64,000 bases of DNA from Cryptomeria japonica (taxonomy: Eukaryota > Streptophyta > Pinopsida > Cupressales > Cupressaceae). The stretch is from NCBI RefSeq assembly GCF_030272615.1, contig NC_081411.1, positions 214,307,654-214,371,653 on the forward strand. The letters run 5' to 3'. The position numbers and the translations under genes are program-made. Shown here one piece after another: positions 34,046 to 46,000 of the stretch (positions within the stretch are counted from its first letter, which is position 1; the number at the start of each line of letters is the position of its first letter). The notes beneath the pieces were generated by a model. That model was not told where the DNA came from. It was given only the letters and a program-made list of their open reading frames with translations, and did not search any database.

Positions 34046-34345
34046 CTACCAAAGATACTCAAAAGTATCTTTGCACAATGCCTTAGTAAATATATCTACA
34101 ATCTTTTCTTTTGTAGATACATACTCAAGTCTAACCTCATTATCCAAAAATATATCCCTCAAGAAGTGGTACTTGATGGATATATGCTTTGTTCTCGAAT
34201 GTTGTACTGGATTCTTTGAAATGTTTATTGCACTAGTATTATCACACATGATTAAGATAGGGTCATCAAACTTTACACCAATGTCCTTCAAATTTTGCTT
34301 CATCCATAGAATCTGAGTGCAACAAGAATATGCTTCAATGTATTA
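34046..34345 (-). pseudogene. Ty1/copia RNase H C-terminal fragment
   Basis: The minus-strand frame encodes SCCTQILWMKQNLKDIGV, ILIMCDNTSAINISKNPVQH and SRTKHISIKYHFLRD, the C-terminal part of plant copia RNase H. CDNTSAI carries a catalytic Asp; the end DIFTKAL is standard. It lies at the right distance upstream of the 33804 PPT and LTR. Similarity stops sharply near 34345, so the RT and earlier pol are missing. Confidence 0.85.
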
Positions 34346-34936
34346 TGAGGGTATGTGCAGGATCATGGTGTGCCAAAACAGGCCCTTAAGTGGAAATTTG
34401 AATAAGTTGTGAACATTATTTTTAAAATATGTAAGAGGAGAATCTATATAAAATTGAATGTAGTTTCTAAGCTACTAGTCTTTTGGAAAAAAAAATCCTA
34501 TTTGATGAAAATTTGAAATTTCAATGCAGTGGTACTAAAATTTTAGGAAAAAGATAAGTAGGCGAGTGTCTAACCACCCTAATCACAATCAAATCATAAT
34601 AATTTTTTATAAGATTTATAATATAAGTATTAGACTCATGTCCAGATGTGACATATATTTTTTTAAAATATTTTATAAAGTAAATAATTATTTATAAAGT
34701 AAATAATTATTTATGATTTTTTTACTACAACTTTTCAGAAATTCAGACCTATAGTAGATGAAGCATAGGATGTGATGCATGTTTTAGATTCAAAAAATGT
34801 TATACCATTTGAAAGTTATGAATATTTTTCAATCAGGACTTTTGTTAGAATTCAATTATAAAATAAATAATTATTATTTATTAAAGTCAAAATAAGACAA
34901 GCCTTATATTATTGGAAATCTAAGAATGTCCTTAAA
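34346..34936. other. AT-rich sequence interrupting the copia pol, no gene
   Basis: No coding signal. A 20-bp direct repeat (TATAAAGTAAATAATTATTT twice, near 34673-34712) is the only structure seen. Confidence 0.45.
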
Positions 34937-35948
34937 TATGTTGATTTGTTAACTATGCAGAAAATGAAGATAAAATGGATGAAATAAGGAGCTACCAATT
35001 TGGGATCATGCTGTAACTTCGGATCTAAGATATTTATACTAATGCGGCCCCGCAAATTTGGAGAAAAGTTGCAGGGATCGGGTTGAAAGTGTACTTGGTT
35101 CTCCAAAAAATCTCTGCGACGAAAGGGGTTTTTCTGTCTCTGCAAATGAAGCCCAAACTTGCAATTACAGCGACACATTTGCAACCTACACATAGAAAAG
35201 AAGGGAAGAAGGTTTGTGGATAGGGGTTTTCCTCAGTCAAACCTCGACTGAGGAATCAACCTTGAAAGGAAGTAATTACAAATGCTTAAATGCAAATAAT
35301 GGAAATGTATACCTTGTAGATTTGCAATTTGTCGATGATGATTGCTTTGCTTCTTGAATGTAATCACAAGTGTTCCATCAAATGGCATGTAACATGATGA
35401 AAACCAATGGATGAATGAAGAAGACATATGAAGAAGAAGACTTGATGGATGTTTCAAGACTTGAATGCTTGATGACGATAATGAAGGCCTCCTCCTAAAT
35501 TTTCCTTATCTTTGCTTATCCTTGTATATTTCTGCTTATGCAAATGAGAGGACTAAATCCCCTTTTATACTTTCCTCGGAGGATTAACTTTTATCTCCCT
35601 ATAGGCCAACATAGGAAAATTTAAGTCCCCAAGGAGAAAACTAGGTCCAAGGGTTAGATGGACCCATCTTAGGGCCACCCTAAGAGGGGGGACAATGACA
35701 CCACGCCCCTATCCAAGGGTGAAAAAGGAGCCATGCCCTTGTCCTAGGGGAGATAGGGGTGCTACGCCCCTATCCTGCCCTATTTTGGGGCCTGGATAGG
35801 GTCACAAGGCGATGCAGGGGCCGACACTGGAGAAGATTTGGAATGATGATGCAGAGAGGGGTCCCAATTGGGTAGGGAAATGTAGTTGCCAGGGTGAGGA
35901 CCTAAAACATGGTCAAAATTGTCAGGGTCACAATTTTATGATGCTACA
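34937..35948 (-). repeat. 3' LTR, truncated
   Basis: On the minus strand it starts TGTAGCATCATAAAATTG at 35948. It matches 40706-41698 over its length but loses similarity at about 34937, missing the last ~200 bp present in the other copy. It has extra GC-rich segments near 35690-35790 absent from the partner. Confidence 0.75.
35005..35130 (+). repeat. palindromic LTR module, copy in 3' LTR
   Basis: CTGTAACTTCGGATCTAAG, then GCAAATTTGGAGAAAAGTTG, GGGATCGG, GTGTACTTGG align with the module at 2770 on the same (plus) strand, although this element runs on the minus strand. Confidence 0.6.
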
Positions 35949-35963
35949 TTTAGCCCCCACTTT
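35949..35963 (-). other. polypurine tract identical to that of the 12.4-kb element
   Basis: On the minus strand AAAGTGGGGGCTAAA directly precedes the LTR start TGTAGC. Confidence 0.8.
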
Positions 35964-36649
35964 AGTGAGATTATGGCTTACACCAATACTGTCAGTAAAT
36001 TAGAAGAGCAAGGGAGAGATGGAATGAGAGACGTAGAGCAATACCACAAGGAGTATAAGAGATCACTAATCTTGAGGAACAAAAGCCCCCAATTTTAGGA
36101 TCTTAACTCACTCAAACATATGCAAGAGCACACAAAACAAAAAGAACAAGATAAACAAAACAAGACAAAGCACAAAAGACATACGACAAAAACCAAAACA
36201 CAAGACCACAAATAACCTAGTCGAAGAGACCTCGATACTCAAATTTCTCAACAACTAATTGAAACACAAAGAAAAATACAATCACATAAATACCAATAAT
36301 CGCATAAAAGAGGAAAGATGACATCATCCATGAAATACCAATAGTAAAACTATGAGTTCATGAGAGGAAGGACAGAGAGGACATGAATACACACTTTGGT
36401 GATCCATGAGAAGAAAGGAAAAAAAAAGGAACCATGGACATCTCTCCCCTAGAATTAGGTGTTCCATGGAGAAAAAAGGACATGGAAAACTAGCCCCTAG
36501 ATTATGTCTAGGTGATCCATGTAAGGGAGGAGGGTGAGAACACCGTTAGTTCCAATCATCCTCATGTGGGTGTGTGTAAGAGAGCTTCAAATCACCTCAT
36601 AGAAGTCTATGTCTGAGTATGCTACAACCTATATAAGATGCATAGTACA

Positions 36650-37105
36650 AATGTCAAGAAAGTGGTGCCTCTTTCTCTAAGAGGCCACCCTCTAGTTCTG
36701 AGAATGATCCACTGTATAAGAGAAAAGTGGTGACATCTCGCTCTAAGAGGCTGCCCTCTGGTTCCAAGAATGACCCACTATATAAGAGAAAAGTGGTGAT
36801 ATCTCTGGTTCTGAGAATGACCCACTGTATAAGAGAAAAGTGGCGACATCTCTCTTTAAGAGGTTGTGCTCTAGTTCTGAGAATGACCTACTATATAAGA
36901 GAAAAGTGGCAAAATCTCGCTCTAAGAGGCTATACTCTGGTTCTGAGAATGACCCATTGTATAAGAGAAAAGTGGTTACATCTTGCTCTAAGAGGCTGTG
37001 CTCTGGTTCTAACAATGACCCACTGTATAAGAGAAAAGTGGCAACATCTCACTCTAAGAGGCTGTGCTCTGGTTCTGAGAATGACCCATTGTATAAGGGA
37101 CATAA
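36650..37105. repeat. 66-bp tandem array (22 codons per unit)
   Basis: Seven units, each holding CCACTGTATAAGAGAAAAG, then GGCTGTGCTCTGGTTCTGAG, with junctions near 36715, 36781, 36825, 36892, 36958 and 37024. One unit is shortened to about 44 bp. The 66-bp period keeps frames open on both strands (minus-strand unit FLLYSGSFSEPEHSLLERD), so the array alone is not evidence of a protein. Confidence 0.85.
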
Positions 37106-37150
37106 TGCGCGAGAAAAATATAATACAAAAGGAGCAGTGTGGGTGCCCCC

Positions 37151-37190
37151 CCTTAAGATGTCAACATAGTTTAATGTTGATATCTTAAGG
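37151..37190. repeat. 40-bp hairpin
   Basis: CCTTAAGATGTCAACAT and ATGTTGATATCTTAAGG are complementary with one mismatch around a 6-nt loop (AGTTTA), directly after a C-run. Confidence 0.75.
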
Positions 37191-38260
37191 AAAGTAGAGC
37201 AAGGATACCTACCTTCAACACAAAAATGATATCCATTATGCAACAATGTCATAGATCTATGCAAGAGAGGGAATACTCTTCAAGAAAGGATAAGATAGTT
37301 GAAAAGAGATATCTTGATGTAAGTGTAAAGGAGATCCTTGAAGGAGAAGAGATATTTTCTCAAAATAAATCTACCTCCAAGAGGAGTTGTCTTAGATAAA
37401 TATAACATCTTCTAGAATGAAGTGCAAAAGAGAATAGGAATTCAATCCTTCCTCCTATTGCTAGGTGAAAGGGATTCTTGATGAAGGATGACTCACCTTT
37501 ATCCTAATGGGGATGGGTGAATTTATTATAGATGTACATTACCAAGTGTGAAAGAGATTGTAGTCAAGGACTTACACCTCTTGTATAAGAGAGAACCCTT
37601 GAGTGAACAACAACAATTCCACACAAGGAATGACATCAAGTAATAAAACTCACACCATCCACAACATAGGAAAGAGTGGATCCTTAGAGAAAGAGAGAGA
37701 GAGAGGTCATTTCCCCCAAGTGTAGGACAATGAGAAGTATTACACAACTTCTAGAGAGAGACTACTCATAAGAGATGTACCATTTCAAGCAAGGAATACA
37801 TCCTAACCAAGGAACAAACATGCACTCACATGAAGGATAACTCCATAGAAAGGACATCAAGTTATGAATCACAATAGAAGAGGTAGTTTGTAAAGAGAGA
37901 GAAAGAAGAATATTCATACAATTTCTCTAAGAGATTGTTCATAATAGATGTACCATTTCAAGCAAGGAGAAGATCCCATTCACGGAATAGACATGCACTC
38001 TCATGACTTTGTCGCTCACATTCAAGCATTTGTCCATTGCATCCATGTGTATGTTAAAAGGAGGGTTCACTCTTAGGGGGAATTGGATTGAAGTTTAAAG
38101 AGGCCCAATCAATTTCAAGATTTGTGTTAAGAGAAAAATTTGGAATATGAAATTCAAGCATCTTAGCCTTTCTATAAAAGATAGGAGTAAAATCTAAAGA
38201 CCCCCAATCATCCTCTAAGAGTTCTTCTTTAGGAACTTCTTTGGTAGGAGATGGTGTATT

Positions 38261-38899
38261 TCAGTGAAGTGAAGAGAGGATTGTAGGAACGAAGAAAGCA
38301 TATGATGCTTCACTTATATTATCATCAACTACCTTATTAGTATATGTGTAAGGAACAACATCATAATAAGGAAGAATTTTGGGTTTCCTATGAACATGAA
38401 TGGAATTGATTTGATTTTTGTTAGGATCTTGATTTTTGGGAGAGAGAGCATTATGATGAGAAATAATATCATCCGCTTTTTCTAAGGCATATTTATGTTC
38501 AAGACACTCATTAGGAAAAGGACTATCATATGTAATTAATGCTTCATCTTTAGAGGGAAGATCGTGAAAAGAAGGTATGGTCTCCCTAGGATAAGTAGCC
38601 ATAATATCATCCTCTTGCACCAAATAATCGTTATGAGGGAGGTACTTTGTAGGTGAAGAAGGAACACAATTCTCCAAAGATTCATCTTTAGGAGGGAGAT
38701 CTTTGAAAGAAGTGTCCATATTCCCATTTTGCACCAATGTGCCCTCATTAATGAGATCAATTTTGGGAGAGGGTAAATCATAGGTATGAATGAAAGGGAG
38801 AACTAAATTATCATCATATGCATTAAAGGGAACATCATGAACATATTTAATGTAACTTGAAATTGAATTAGCAAAATAAGATAACAACTCCATATGCAC
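38261..38899 (-). CDS. unrecognised 212-aa ORF of the LARD-like element
   Basis: A minus-strand frame begins MHMELLSYFANSISS and continues with KDLPPKDESLENCVPSS and DLPSKDEALITYDSPFPNE, a repeated D-LPxKDE pattern spaced ~45 residues. It is acidic and Pro/Ser-rich, without membrane segments or a zinc knuckle. It lies in the 5'-middle of the element, where a gag or gag-derived protein is expected. I do not recognise it. It is the only long open frame in the sense orientation of the element. Confidence 0.45.
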   Translation of the reverse strand: MHMELLSYFANSISSYIKYVHDVPFNAYDDNLVLPFIHTYDLPSPKIDLINEGTLVQNGNMDTSFKDLPPKDESLENCVPSSPTKYLPHNDYLVQEDDIMATYPRETIPSFHDLPSKDEALITYDSPFPNECLEHKYALEKADDIISHHNALSPKNQDPNKNQINSIHVHRKPKILPYYDVVPYTYTNKVVDDNISEASYAFFVPTILSSLH

Positions 38900-39299
38900 T
38901 TATGATCAAGCAAGAAACTCATATGCCATTTAACCATAATAATGTCCACCCCATACATGCATAGAAAATTGAATAAAGGAGGGAAAATGAAATTTAAATT
39001 GCAAATTTGAAATTGTGAAATTTGAATTTGAAATTTGAAACTTGCAAAATAATTGAATAATTCAAAATTCTAGGAAAAATGATTATTCAATTAAATGAAC
39101 AAATTGATTGAAATAATAATAATGAAACCTCCTAGGAAATTGAAATTTAAAATTAGGATTATGTAAAAGAATAACCTCTTAATTTAAAATTATCCAAAAG
39201 AGATTGAATTTTTAAAATTAGGGCCTAAGGGATACCACTTAATTTCAAATTTAAAATGGACACAATTAAGATCTTAAAATTAGGACAGATTATAATTAA

Positions 39300-40260
39300 C
39301 CACTTAATTTTAAATATTTCCTTGAAAGTTGCAATGTTGAAATTGGGAAATGTTTTCGATTTTAGAGGGATCAAAATTCAACAAAATTAGCCAATTTTCT
39401 AGATCCAAGCAATTAAATACAATCATAACCGTCTCCCAAAATTTTGGGAAAAAACCTAGGGACCAAGTTGAAAGTGCACCCAGTACTCCCAATTTTTTTT
39501 GAAATTTTCAGGGATGAAAGCTATGATGATTTGAGAGCTAACCCCCCAAAATTGATTGATTTTATAATCTCTAGATAGGCAAAATTAAGGTTTGAATGTC
39601 AAAATAGGACCCTATTAGGGTTTTGAAAAAGAGAAGAAATTGAATTACAAATTTGAAAAATGTCAAACCTAATGGATAGGGCCACCTTGAATAATATTTA
39701 GAAAACTAAAATTGGTTGAGACTGATTGAAATTTGCATAAAATCCAATTAAATTCAAAAATTAGGGTTTTAGGACCTAACCATTGAATTTTGGCAAAAGG
39801 AGGGAAATTGAAAGTTTGAATTTTAGGCAAGAAGACAAGTGTGACAACAATGATAAATCTGAAAATTGAAGTAAGATCCAATTTTTGCACAAATTCAATT
39901 TCAAATGTAGATTTTTTGTAAATTGCAAGAAAATCAAACATACAATTTTGAATTTTCTTTTGACCTTAGGATGTTTAAAAATTGATAAAATCAGCCAATT
40001 TCCTGGATTTAAGCAAAAAAATACAGTCAATTCTAACTCCTGAAATTTTGGGAAAAAAGCTTGAGACCAGGTGCAAAGTGTACCTGGTCTGACCAACTTT
40101 TTCTGAAATTTTTAGGGATTATAAAAATTATGATTTTATTGCCAAATAAAAAAAACCAATTGTTTTGGAGATGTCCAAATAGGTCAAATTAGCAGTCAAA
40201 GGTCAAAATAAGAGATTCTTAAAAATTAGGGTTTTACTATTTAACCACTTAATTTTTCGA
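39300..40260. repeat. diverged tandem duplication carrying two palindromic modules
   Basis: Segments about 39370-39625 and 39990-40245 are diverged copies (CCAATTTTCTAGATCCAAGC against CCAATTTCCTGGATTTAAGC, and the following module) with a ~620-bp offset. In the second the palindrome is nearly perfect: AGACCAGGT, 9-nt loop, ACCTGGTCT. Right shoulders (GCTAACCCCCC, AATCTCTAGATAGGC) match the 2930-2985 part of the 12.4-kb element LTR. Confidence 0.55.
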
Positions 40261-40493
40261 ATGAAAAGACAGATTTGAATTACAATTTTGAGATAGAAAT
40301 CAGATCTGAAACAAGCAACCAAAATGCTATACTTCACAAGCTTAATTTCCTCAAAATAAAAAAAATAGGGTTTTTATGCAATTAACCTCTAAATTTAGCA
40401 AAAAGATCAAACTTGGAAATGAAAATTTAAAGTTCAAATTCCAATTATTCAGATCTAACAAATAAGAAATCAGAATTAAGATGTAGGACATCT

Positions 40494-40502
40494 GGTTCAC
40501 CA
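40494..40502 (-). other. primer-binding site of the LARD-like element
   Basis: On the minus strand the LTR end CTTTACA is followed by TTT and TGGTGAACC, the same spacing and first nine bases as the PBS of the 12.4-kb element. Confidence 0.6.
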
Positions 40503-40505
40503 AAA

Positions 40506-41698
40506 TGTAAAGTGGAAAATTGAACCTTAGTGATTCCCCACCTAGGAGAGAGAAAGGAAATCACTACGATGATTTTTACCTGGGAAATACTTTACATTGA
40601 AAAGAGGGGTTGAATCCACTAGATCCAAATCCAAGGGGAATAAGGATGTGAATATCAAGTGGATTGCAAGGGTTAGAATACAATTTTCCATCTTTTGTAA
40701 ATAGATATTTTGACTTGTTTACTATGCAGAAAATGAAGATAAAATGGATGAAATAAGGAGCTACCTATTCGGGATCACGCTGTAACTTCAGATCTGAGAT
40801 ATTTAGACTAATACAGATCTACCTTGCAAATTTGGAGAAAATTCGATGGGACTAGGTTGAAATTATACTTGGTCTTCCAAAAAATCCGTGTGACGAAAAG
40901 GGTTTTTCCATCTCTGCAAATGAAGCCCAAACCTACAATTATAGCTGCACATCTACAACCTACACATAGAAAATAAGGGAAGAACGGTTATGGATAGGGG
41001 TTTGGCTTAGTCAAATCTCGATTTAGGAATCAACCTTGAAAGAAAGTAATTGCAAATGCTGAAATGTAAATAATGGAAATGTATACCTTGTAGATCTGCA
41101 ATTTGTTGATGATGATTGCTTTGCTTCTTGAATGTAATCACAAGTGTTGCATGAAATGGCATCTAACATGACAAAACCCTAAAACACACACATGCTTGCA
41201 AATGAATATTGTAACGTTTCTCCAATGGATGAATGAAGAAGACACATGAAGAAGAATACTTGATGGATGCTTGAAGACTTGAATGCTTGATGAAGATAAT
41301 GAAGGCCTCCTCCTGAATTTTTCTTATCTTCGCTTATCCTTGTATATTTCTGCTTATGAAAATGAGAGGACTAAATTTCCTTTTATACTTTCCTCGAAGG
41401 ATTAACTTTAAACTCACTGCAGGTTGACATAGGAAAATTTAAGTCCTCGAGGAGCAAATTAGGTCCAAGGGTCAGATGGACCCATCTTAGGCCACCCTAA
41501 GAGGGAGGACAGGGGCAGCCTATCCTACCCTATTTTGGGGCCTAGACAGGGTCACAAGGTGATGTAGGGGCCGACACAGGAGAAGATTTGGAATGATGAT
41601 GCAGAGAGGGGTCCCAATTGGGTGGGGAAATGCAGTCGCTAGGGCGAGGACCTAGAATGTGGTCAAAATTGCCAGGGTCACAATTTTAGGATGCTACA
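40506..41698 (-). repeat. 5' LTR (1193 bp)
   Basis: On the minus strand it starts TGTAGCATCCTAAAATTG at 41698 and ends CTTTACA at 40506, adjacent to the PBS. It contains a palindromic module at about 40775-40915. Confidence 0.75.
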
Positions 41699-42580
41699 TA
41701 ACTGTTTTGGTTCTAAAATGCCTTGTTCATGTACAACTAATCCTCTTTATTGATATTGTATGCTTTGACACATTCTTCTTGTAACGAGGTATTTTTATTC
41801 TGGAAACAAGATGCTAACACATCTTTGTGTAGTTGAAAACCATCAATATTTCTTGATCTTCATCTACAAGAAATCCCACTTTGACAAAAGTAGATGACCA
41901 TAGTTAATAAAATTATGTGATTTTCTCCTTGGTCATGCTTGTTGTCTCATGATCACTTGGTATATCCATGTGACCCATAATAAATTCTTTATCTTCTTCT
42001 TTGATGTAATTTACATGCCATTTATTTGATTGTCTATGTGTCCAAGGGACACAAGTGTCTCATCTTTGGAAACAAAGGTGGTTGGAATATGTTTAGGATC
42101 ATCTTCATTTAAATTGTCATCATGGATTGTATAAAGGTGTATGAGGGAATAATCCTGTATTTCTTGAATACAAGTAAGATCTTGATCAAAGATAGCCTCA
42201 TCCTTTTCTATTAGTCCTAAGGCAATACATAAAGGTATTTTTATTGGATGGGTTTTTGAATTGATATAAAGTGGATAGTAATGGTTTAGTGGATGATAGA
42301 TTGGAATAGGATGTAGAGACTATGAGGATTTCTTGGATTGATGATGGATATGATGATTTTCATATGCATGGTTCTAGGAAATTGGTATCTGAGCCTTGAA
42401 TAATAAAAGGGTACTATTGATAAAATGCTATTGTTGATACGTGAGTGTAGGGGTTCCAAGGAGTGTGCCTCTGTAGTGGGCTTTGGTCCTTTGACTAGTT
42501 GAGGGTCTAGGGGGTAGTGCACCTTGGTGGGGGTTTTAGGGGACATCACCCCTGAAACAAAATTTTATTTATAATTTATC
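41699..42580. other. no clear gene; possible gypsy-internal remnant on the minus strand
   Basis: A minus-strand frame at 42286-42549 (proline-rich, 87 aa) recalls the composition of 29796-30050. A short shared word (AAGGAGTGTGCCTCTGT here, AAGAATGTGTGCCTTTGT near 30046) hints at common origin. No domain was recognised. Confidence 0.3.
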
Positions 42581-43010
42581 ATTGTGAATCTTGACCATTT
42601 ATCATTAGGTCATAGATAGATAATGTAATGGATATTTTGTGTGCTTTCTTTTCCCTAGAAGGCATCTGGGCTATTTTATGAGGGTATTGTATTGTGACTA
42701 TGCATTGTGATGTATTTGGAGATCTTTATAGCTACTGAATTACCTTTGGATCTCATTGGTGATACTCCTATGAGAAACTTTCTCTACAAGTATATTGTAA
42801 TTTTTTGTTGATTTTTGAATAATATATTGGACAACTTTTAGAGTGTGGGGTTTTCCTCCTAAAAGTGTTTTCCCTATGTAAATCATTATGTTGTGGTATG
42901 CATGTTGTTTATGTTTATTTACATTAATTTAATGTAATTGTAGTAAGGATCTGTAAAAGTTCTACATTGCCCTCCTCTCAAGTTTTATGTAGGTTGTTGT
43001 TTCGCTACCA
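42581..43010 (+). repeat. copia-type LTR-like remnant
   Basis: GAGTGTGGGGTTTTCCTCC followed by AAAGTGTTTTCCCTATGTAA at 42839-42882 is the conserved LTR motif of plant copia elements. Boundaries are not fixed and no PBS follows at the expected distance. Confidence 0.4.
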
Positions 43011-46000
43011 TACCATCATTACACATGTGAGATAAGGATTTGACATATAGTTTAGTTTTTCAAGAAGTGTTGAATGAAATATTGGTTACCATTCGCAAGG
43101 ATAGAAAAAGGATAACTAATGAATGTTTGTTGGTATTAATGGTATAACTAATTCTAGTTGACTCTTAATATCTAGGAGTAATGGATGGGTGAGTAAAGCT
43201 TATAGGTTTTCGGTAAGTAGGTTGGAATTTTGGGGGTTGTTGGAATGAATTATAGATGGATAGCTAATCACATTTTAAAAAAAAAATTCTCCAAGGTTTG
43301 ATCATCATGAATGTCATATTGTAGTTGATAAACAAGACCTTCATTATTCTCGTAGGGGTCATACATTGGTTAATCAATAAGAACAACATCATCCTCATCA
43401 TCAAAGAAAGAATTATTAGTTTGGTTAAGGATATTACCAAGGTAGGATGAAGGCATGGTTACAAAATTGGAATAGGATGGACAATAAGATAATTTTGTTG
43501 GATAATTTAGTTGAGTTTGGTTTGGATGCAAAATATGGTTAAGTCGGTGGATAATAGTTTGGATTCTAAACCCTAGTGCAAGGTAAAGAGAGGAAATCAA
43601 ATAATATTTTAGTTTTTGGTTTCTTAATTATTTTGGGTTCTCATCATTTTTGGGGGATTTTTTGGCTTTGAAAGCCTGGACAAAGAAAAACAAAAAAGAT
43701 TAAAAAATATAGCCTGGCTAAAAAGGTTAATTTTATCATTGGGATTCAAATAGGGAGGTTATAATCAAATGATAATATACATAGAGAAAAAACTAATAAT
43801 TCTAAAATTAATCATGTGGGAATGACTCTTAGCATGGACCCATGAGTTAAATTCTAACAAATTTAGTTATGAATGGATAGCTAGGAATCAAACCAACTCA
43901 TAAAAAAATGCATTATCCCTTACTAAAGGTTGTCAAAATATTTACCCTGGTTAACATAAGTTCCTTGTGAGTTTATTGGAGTATCATCTGAATCTCTTGA
44001 GACTATATATGCTATTTATTGAAATTATCTATATGTCACAAGGGTATGTGACCTGCTTAAGTTTTAAAAATATAGGAAAGTGAGTAATCAATCCTTCTCC
44101 TTCACTTGCCCAAGGTACAAAGTTCTTGGGGTCTTAGCCTAAATAAAAAATCTACAAATTTTGAGAGGTGTGAGATTTTGATTCACCCTCCACTAGTTAT
44201 TGTCTATTGAAACACTAGAGTTGAGGCAACTCTCTAGGGTGATACAATCCATAGATTGGGCCCCTAAAAAAGGAAAAAGTGGTGTTTCTTATTCTCAAAA
44301 TCACACAAGTGTGTCAAATAAAATTTCATGCACAAACCCCTTTAGAATTAAAAGATAATTATTCTTTGATTAGCCAAATAAAAATTTAATATTTATTTTA
44401 ATCCCCTCATAACAATTATCTCAGAAAGACACAAAAAGACAAGAAAACAAAAAAATGGGTCTATAATCTTGTCTTCCTACAATTGTCTTTTATTCATTGT
44501 AAGTTTGATGTCTTTGCACTTTAGCCTAAAAAAATGATTGTTTATATATTTTATTCTTCAAGAGTGAAAAGAAGGTGTATTTAATGATCAATTATAAACA
44601 TGTAAAAGATTAGTTTAAACTAAAAAATTAACTAGATAACATTAAACCTCTTATGAAATATTGATGATTTTCTATAGAAAAATCATCAAAGAAGAATATT
44701 GTATGCAAAATATATGCTCACTTGTAGTTTGAAAAGGAAAGACTAACTTTGGTTGATTATATCTAAATTTTTATAAATAATCTAAATGAGTGGCCTAATC
44801 CACAATGTCCATCTCACAACCATCATTCCAATGCCTGGAAAAATGAAAATCCAATAAAGCTAGAAAAATATATTAATGTTTTACTACATGTTGGGGTTTT
44901 TGGAAATTGCAAAGAGGAAGAGAAAGTAGCTTGGCCAAGTGATTAAAACCTTGTTAAATATTATTTTTTAACCAATTAATAAAATATAATTAATTATTAA
45001 CAAAATTTAAGATGTGGAAAAGTGAAAAAAACAATCTAGAAAGTGCAAATCCACACAAGTGCATGGATTGTAAAATAAAATTCCTAAAAAGTGAGTTTTT
45101 AAAGTTTAAAATATTATCTTGCACCAAAAGTATAGACCATTATATATGTAAATTCATTTCTCATCCATTCTAGACATAGTCGTGACATCCATCCTAGGAG
45201 GGTCTTATGCAAATTTGATTTTTGAAGCCTCTTGAAAAGACATGCAACCAATGAGAGAAGAAAACATAAAGAATAGACTTATAGGTCCAACAAAATTTAA
45301 AGGTTATTATGTTCATGTAGGGCTCACAAAAAATGTAAGCATATAAATTCGAAATTATGAAATATAAAAAACTCAAAAATAAAATAAAAACTCAAATCTA
45401 ATTCCTCTAAGACCAAATATCTTACTACAAATCTCAAAAGAGAAAGATGTTACTTCTCCTTGTTTGGAATGTGGATGTTAAATCTTTATGACATAACACT
45501 CTAATTGATGATTGATTTGTCTTTGATAGAGTATAATTGCATAAGACGTGAGATCTTGAAATGATAAAGGAATGATCCTATTTTTAGATTTTATAAGTGA
45601 AAAATCAACAAGGAAATGAGGATAAGATAAATGGCAACAATTTAATAATTTTCTATTTCAATTCATAGAGAGGATGATATTGAATTAATTATTTAATAAA
45701 TGGATAAATATACACATTGAGTTTCCATTTGAATATGATGTTAACTTGTGAGAAGATAATTATAAATTATTTAATTTATTTTTATATGAGGAGGTTGCTA
45801 ATTTGAGAATGAGTTAATTGATTAGATGAAAATAAAAATTAAATATAATTTAAAAATGAATAATTAGCTCCCATTTAATTAAACAATAAAATATTAATTA
45901 ATTTACTTCATAAATAAATAATAATAATAATGATGTGATAAATGGTTAATAGTATTTAATGGATAATAAATGATAATGGTTAATGTGATGAATATTTAAT

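Larger units (their letters stand above)
34937..41698 (-). mobile_element. ~6.8-kb non-autonomous gypsy-type LTR element (LARD-like)
   Basis: LTRs lie at 34937-35948 (3', truncated) and 40506-41698 (5'). PPT is at 35949-35963 and PBS at about 40494-40502. The 4.5-kb interior has no protease, RT, RNase H or integrase signal; it carries one 212-aa ORF, a 66-bp tandem array and repeated palindromic modules. LTR start TGTAGCATC, PPT AAAGTGGGGGCTAAA and PBS TTT-TGGTGAACC match the 12.4-kb element (TGTAGCGTC, identical PPT, same PBS start). It therefore looks like a non-autonomous relative moved by enzymes of that family. The 3' LTR lacks about 200 bp of its end, so no target duplication can be checked. 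Confidence 0.75.

Noticed and set aside
36727-37188. 153-aa forward frame of 22-residue repeats
   Set aside because: The 66-bp period keeps all frames open, the frame is antisense to the element, and one 44-bp unit breaks phase.
42383-42395. TGGTATCTGAGCC, resembling an initiator-Met PBS
   Set aside because: No LTR end precedes it at the right distance and the sequence lies within a minus-strand proline-rich frame; probably coincidence.
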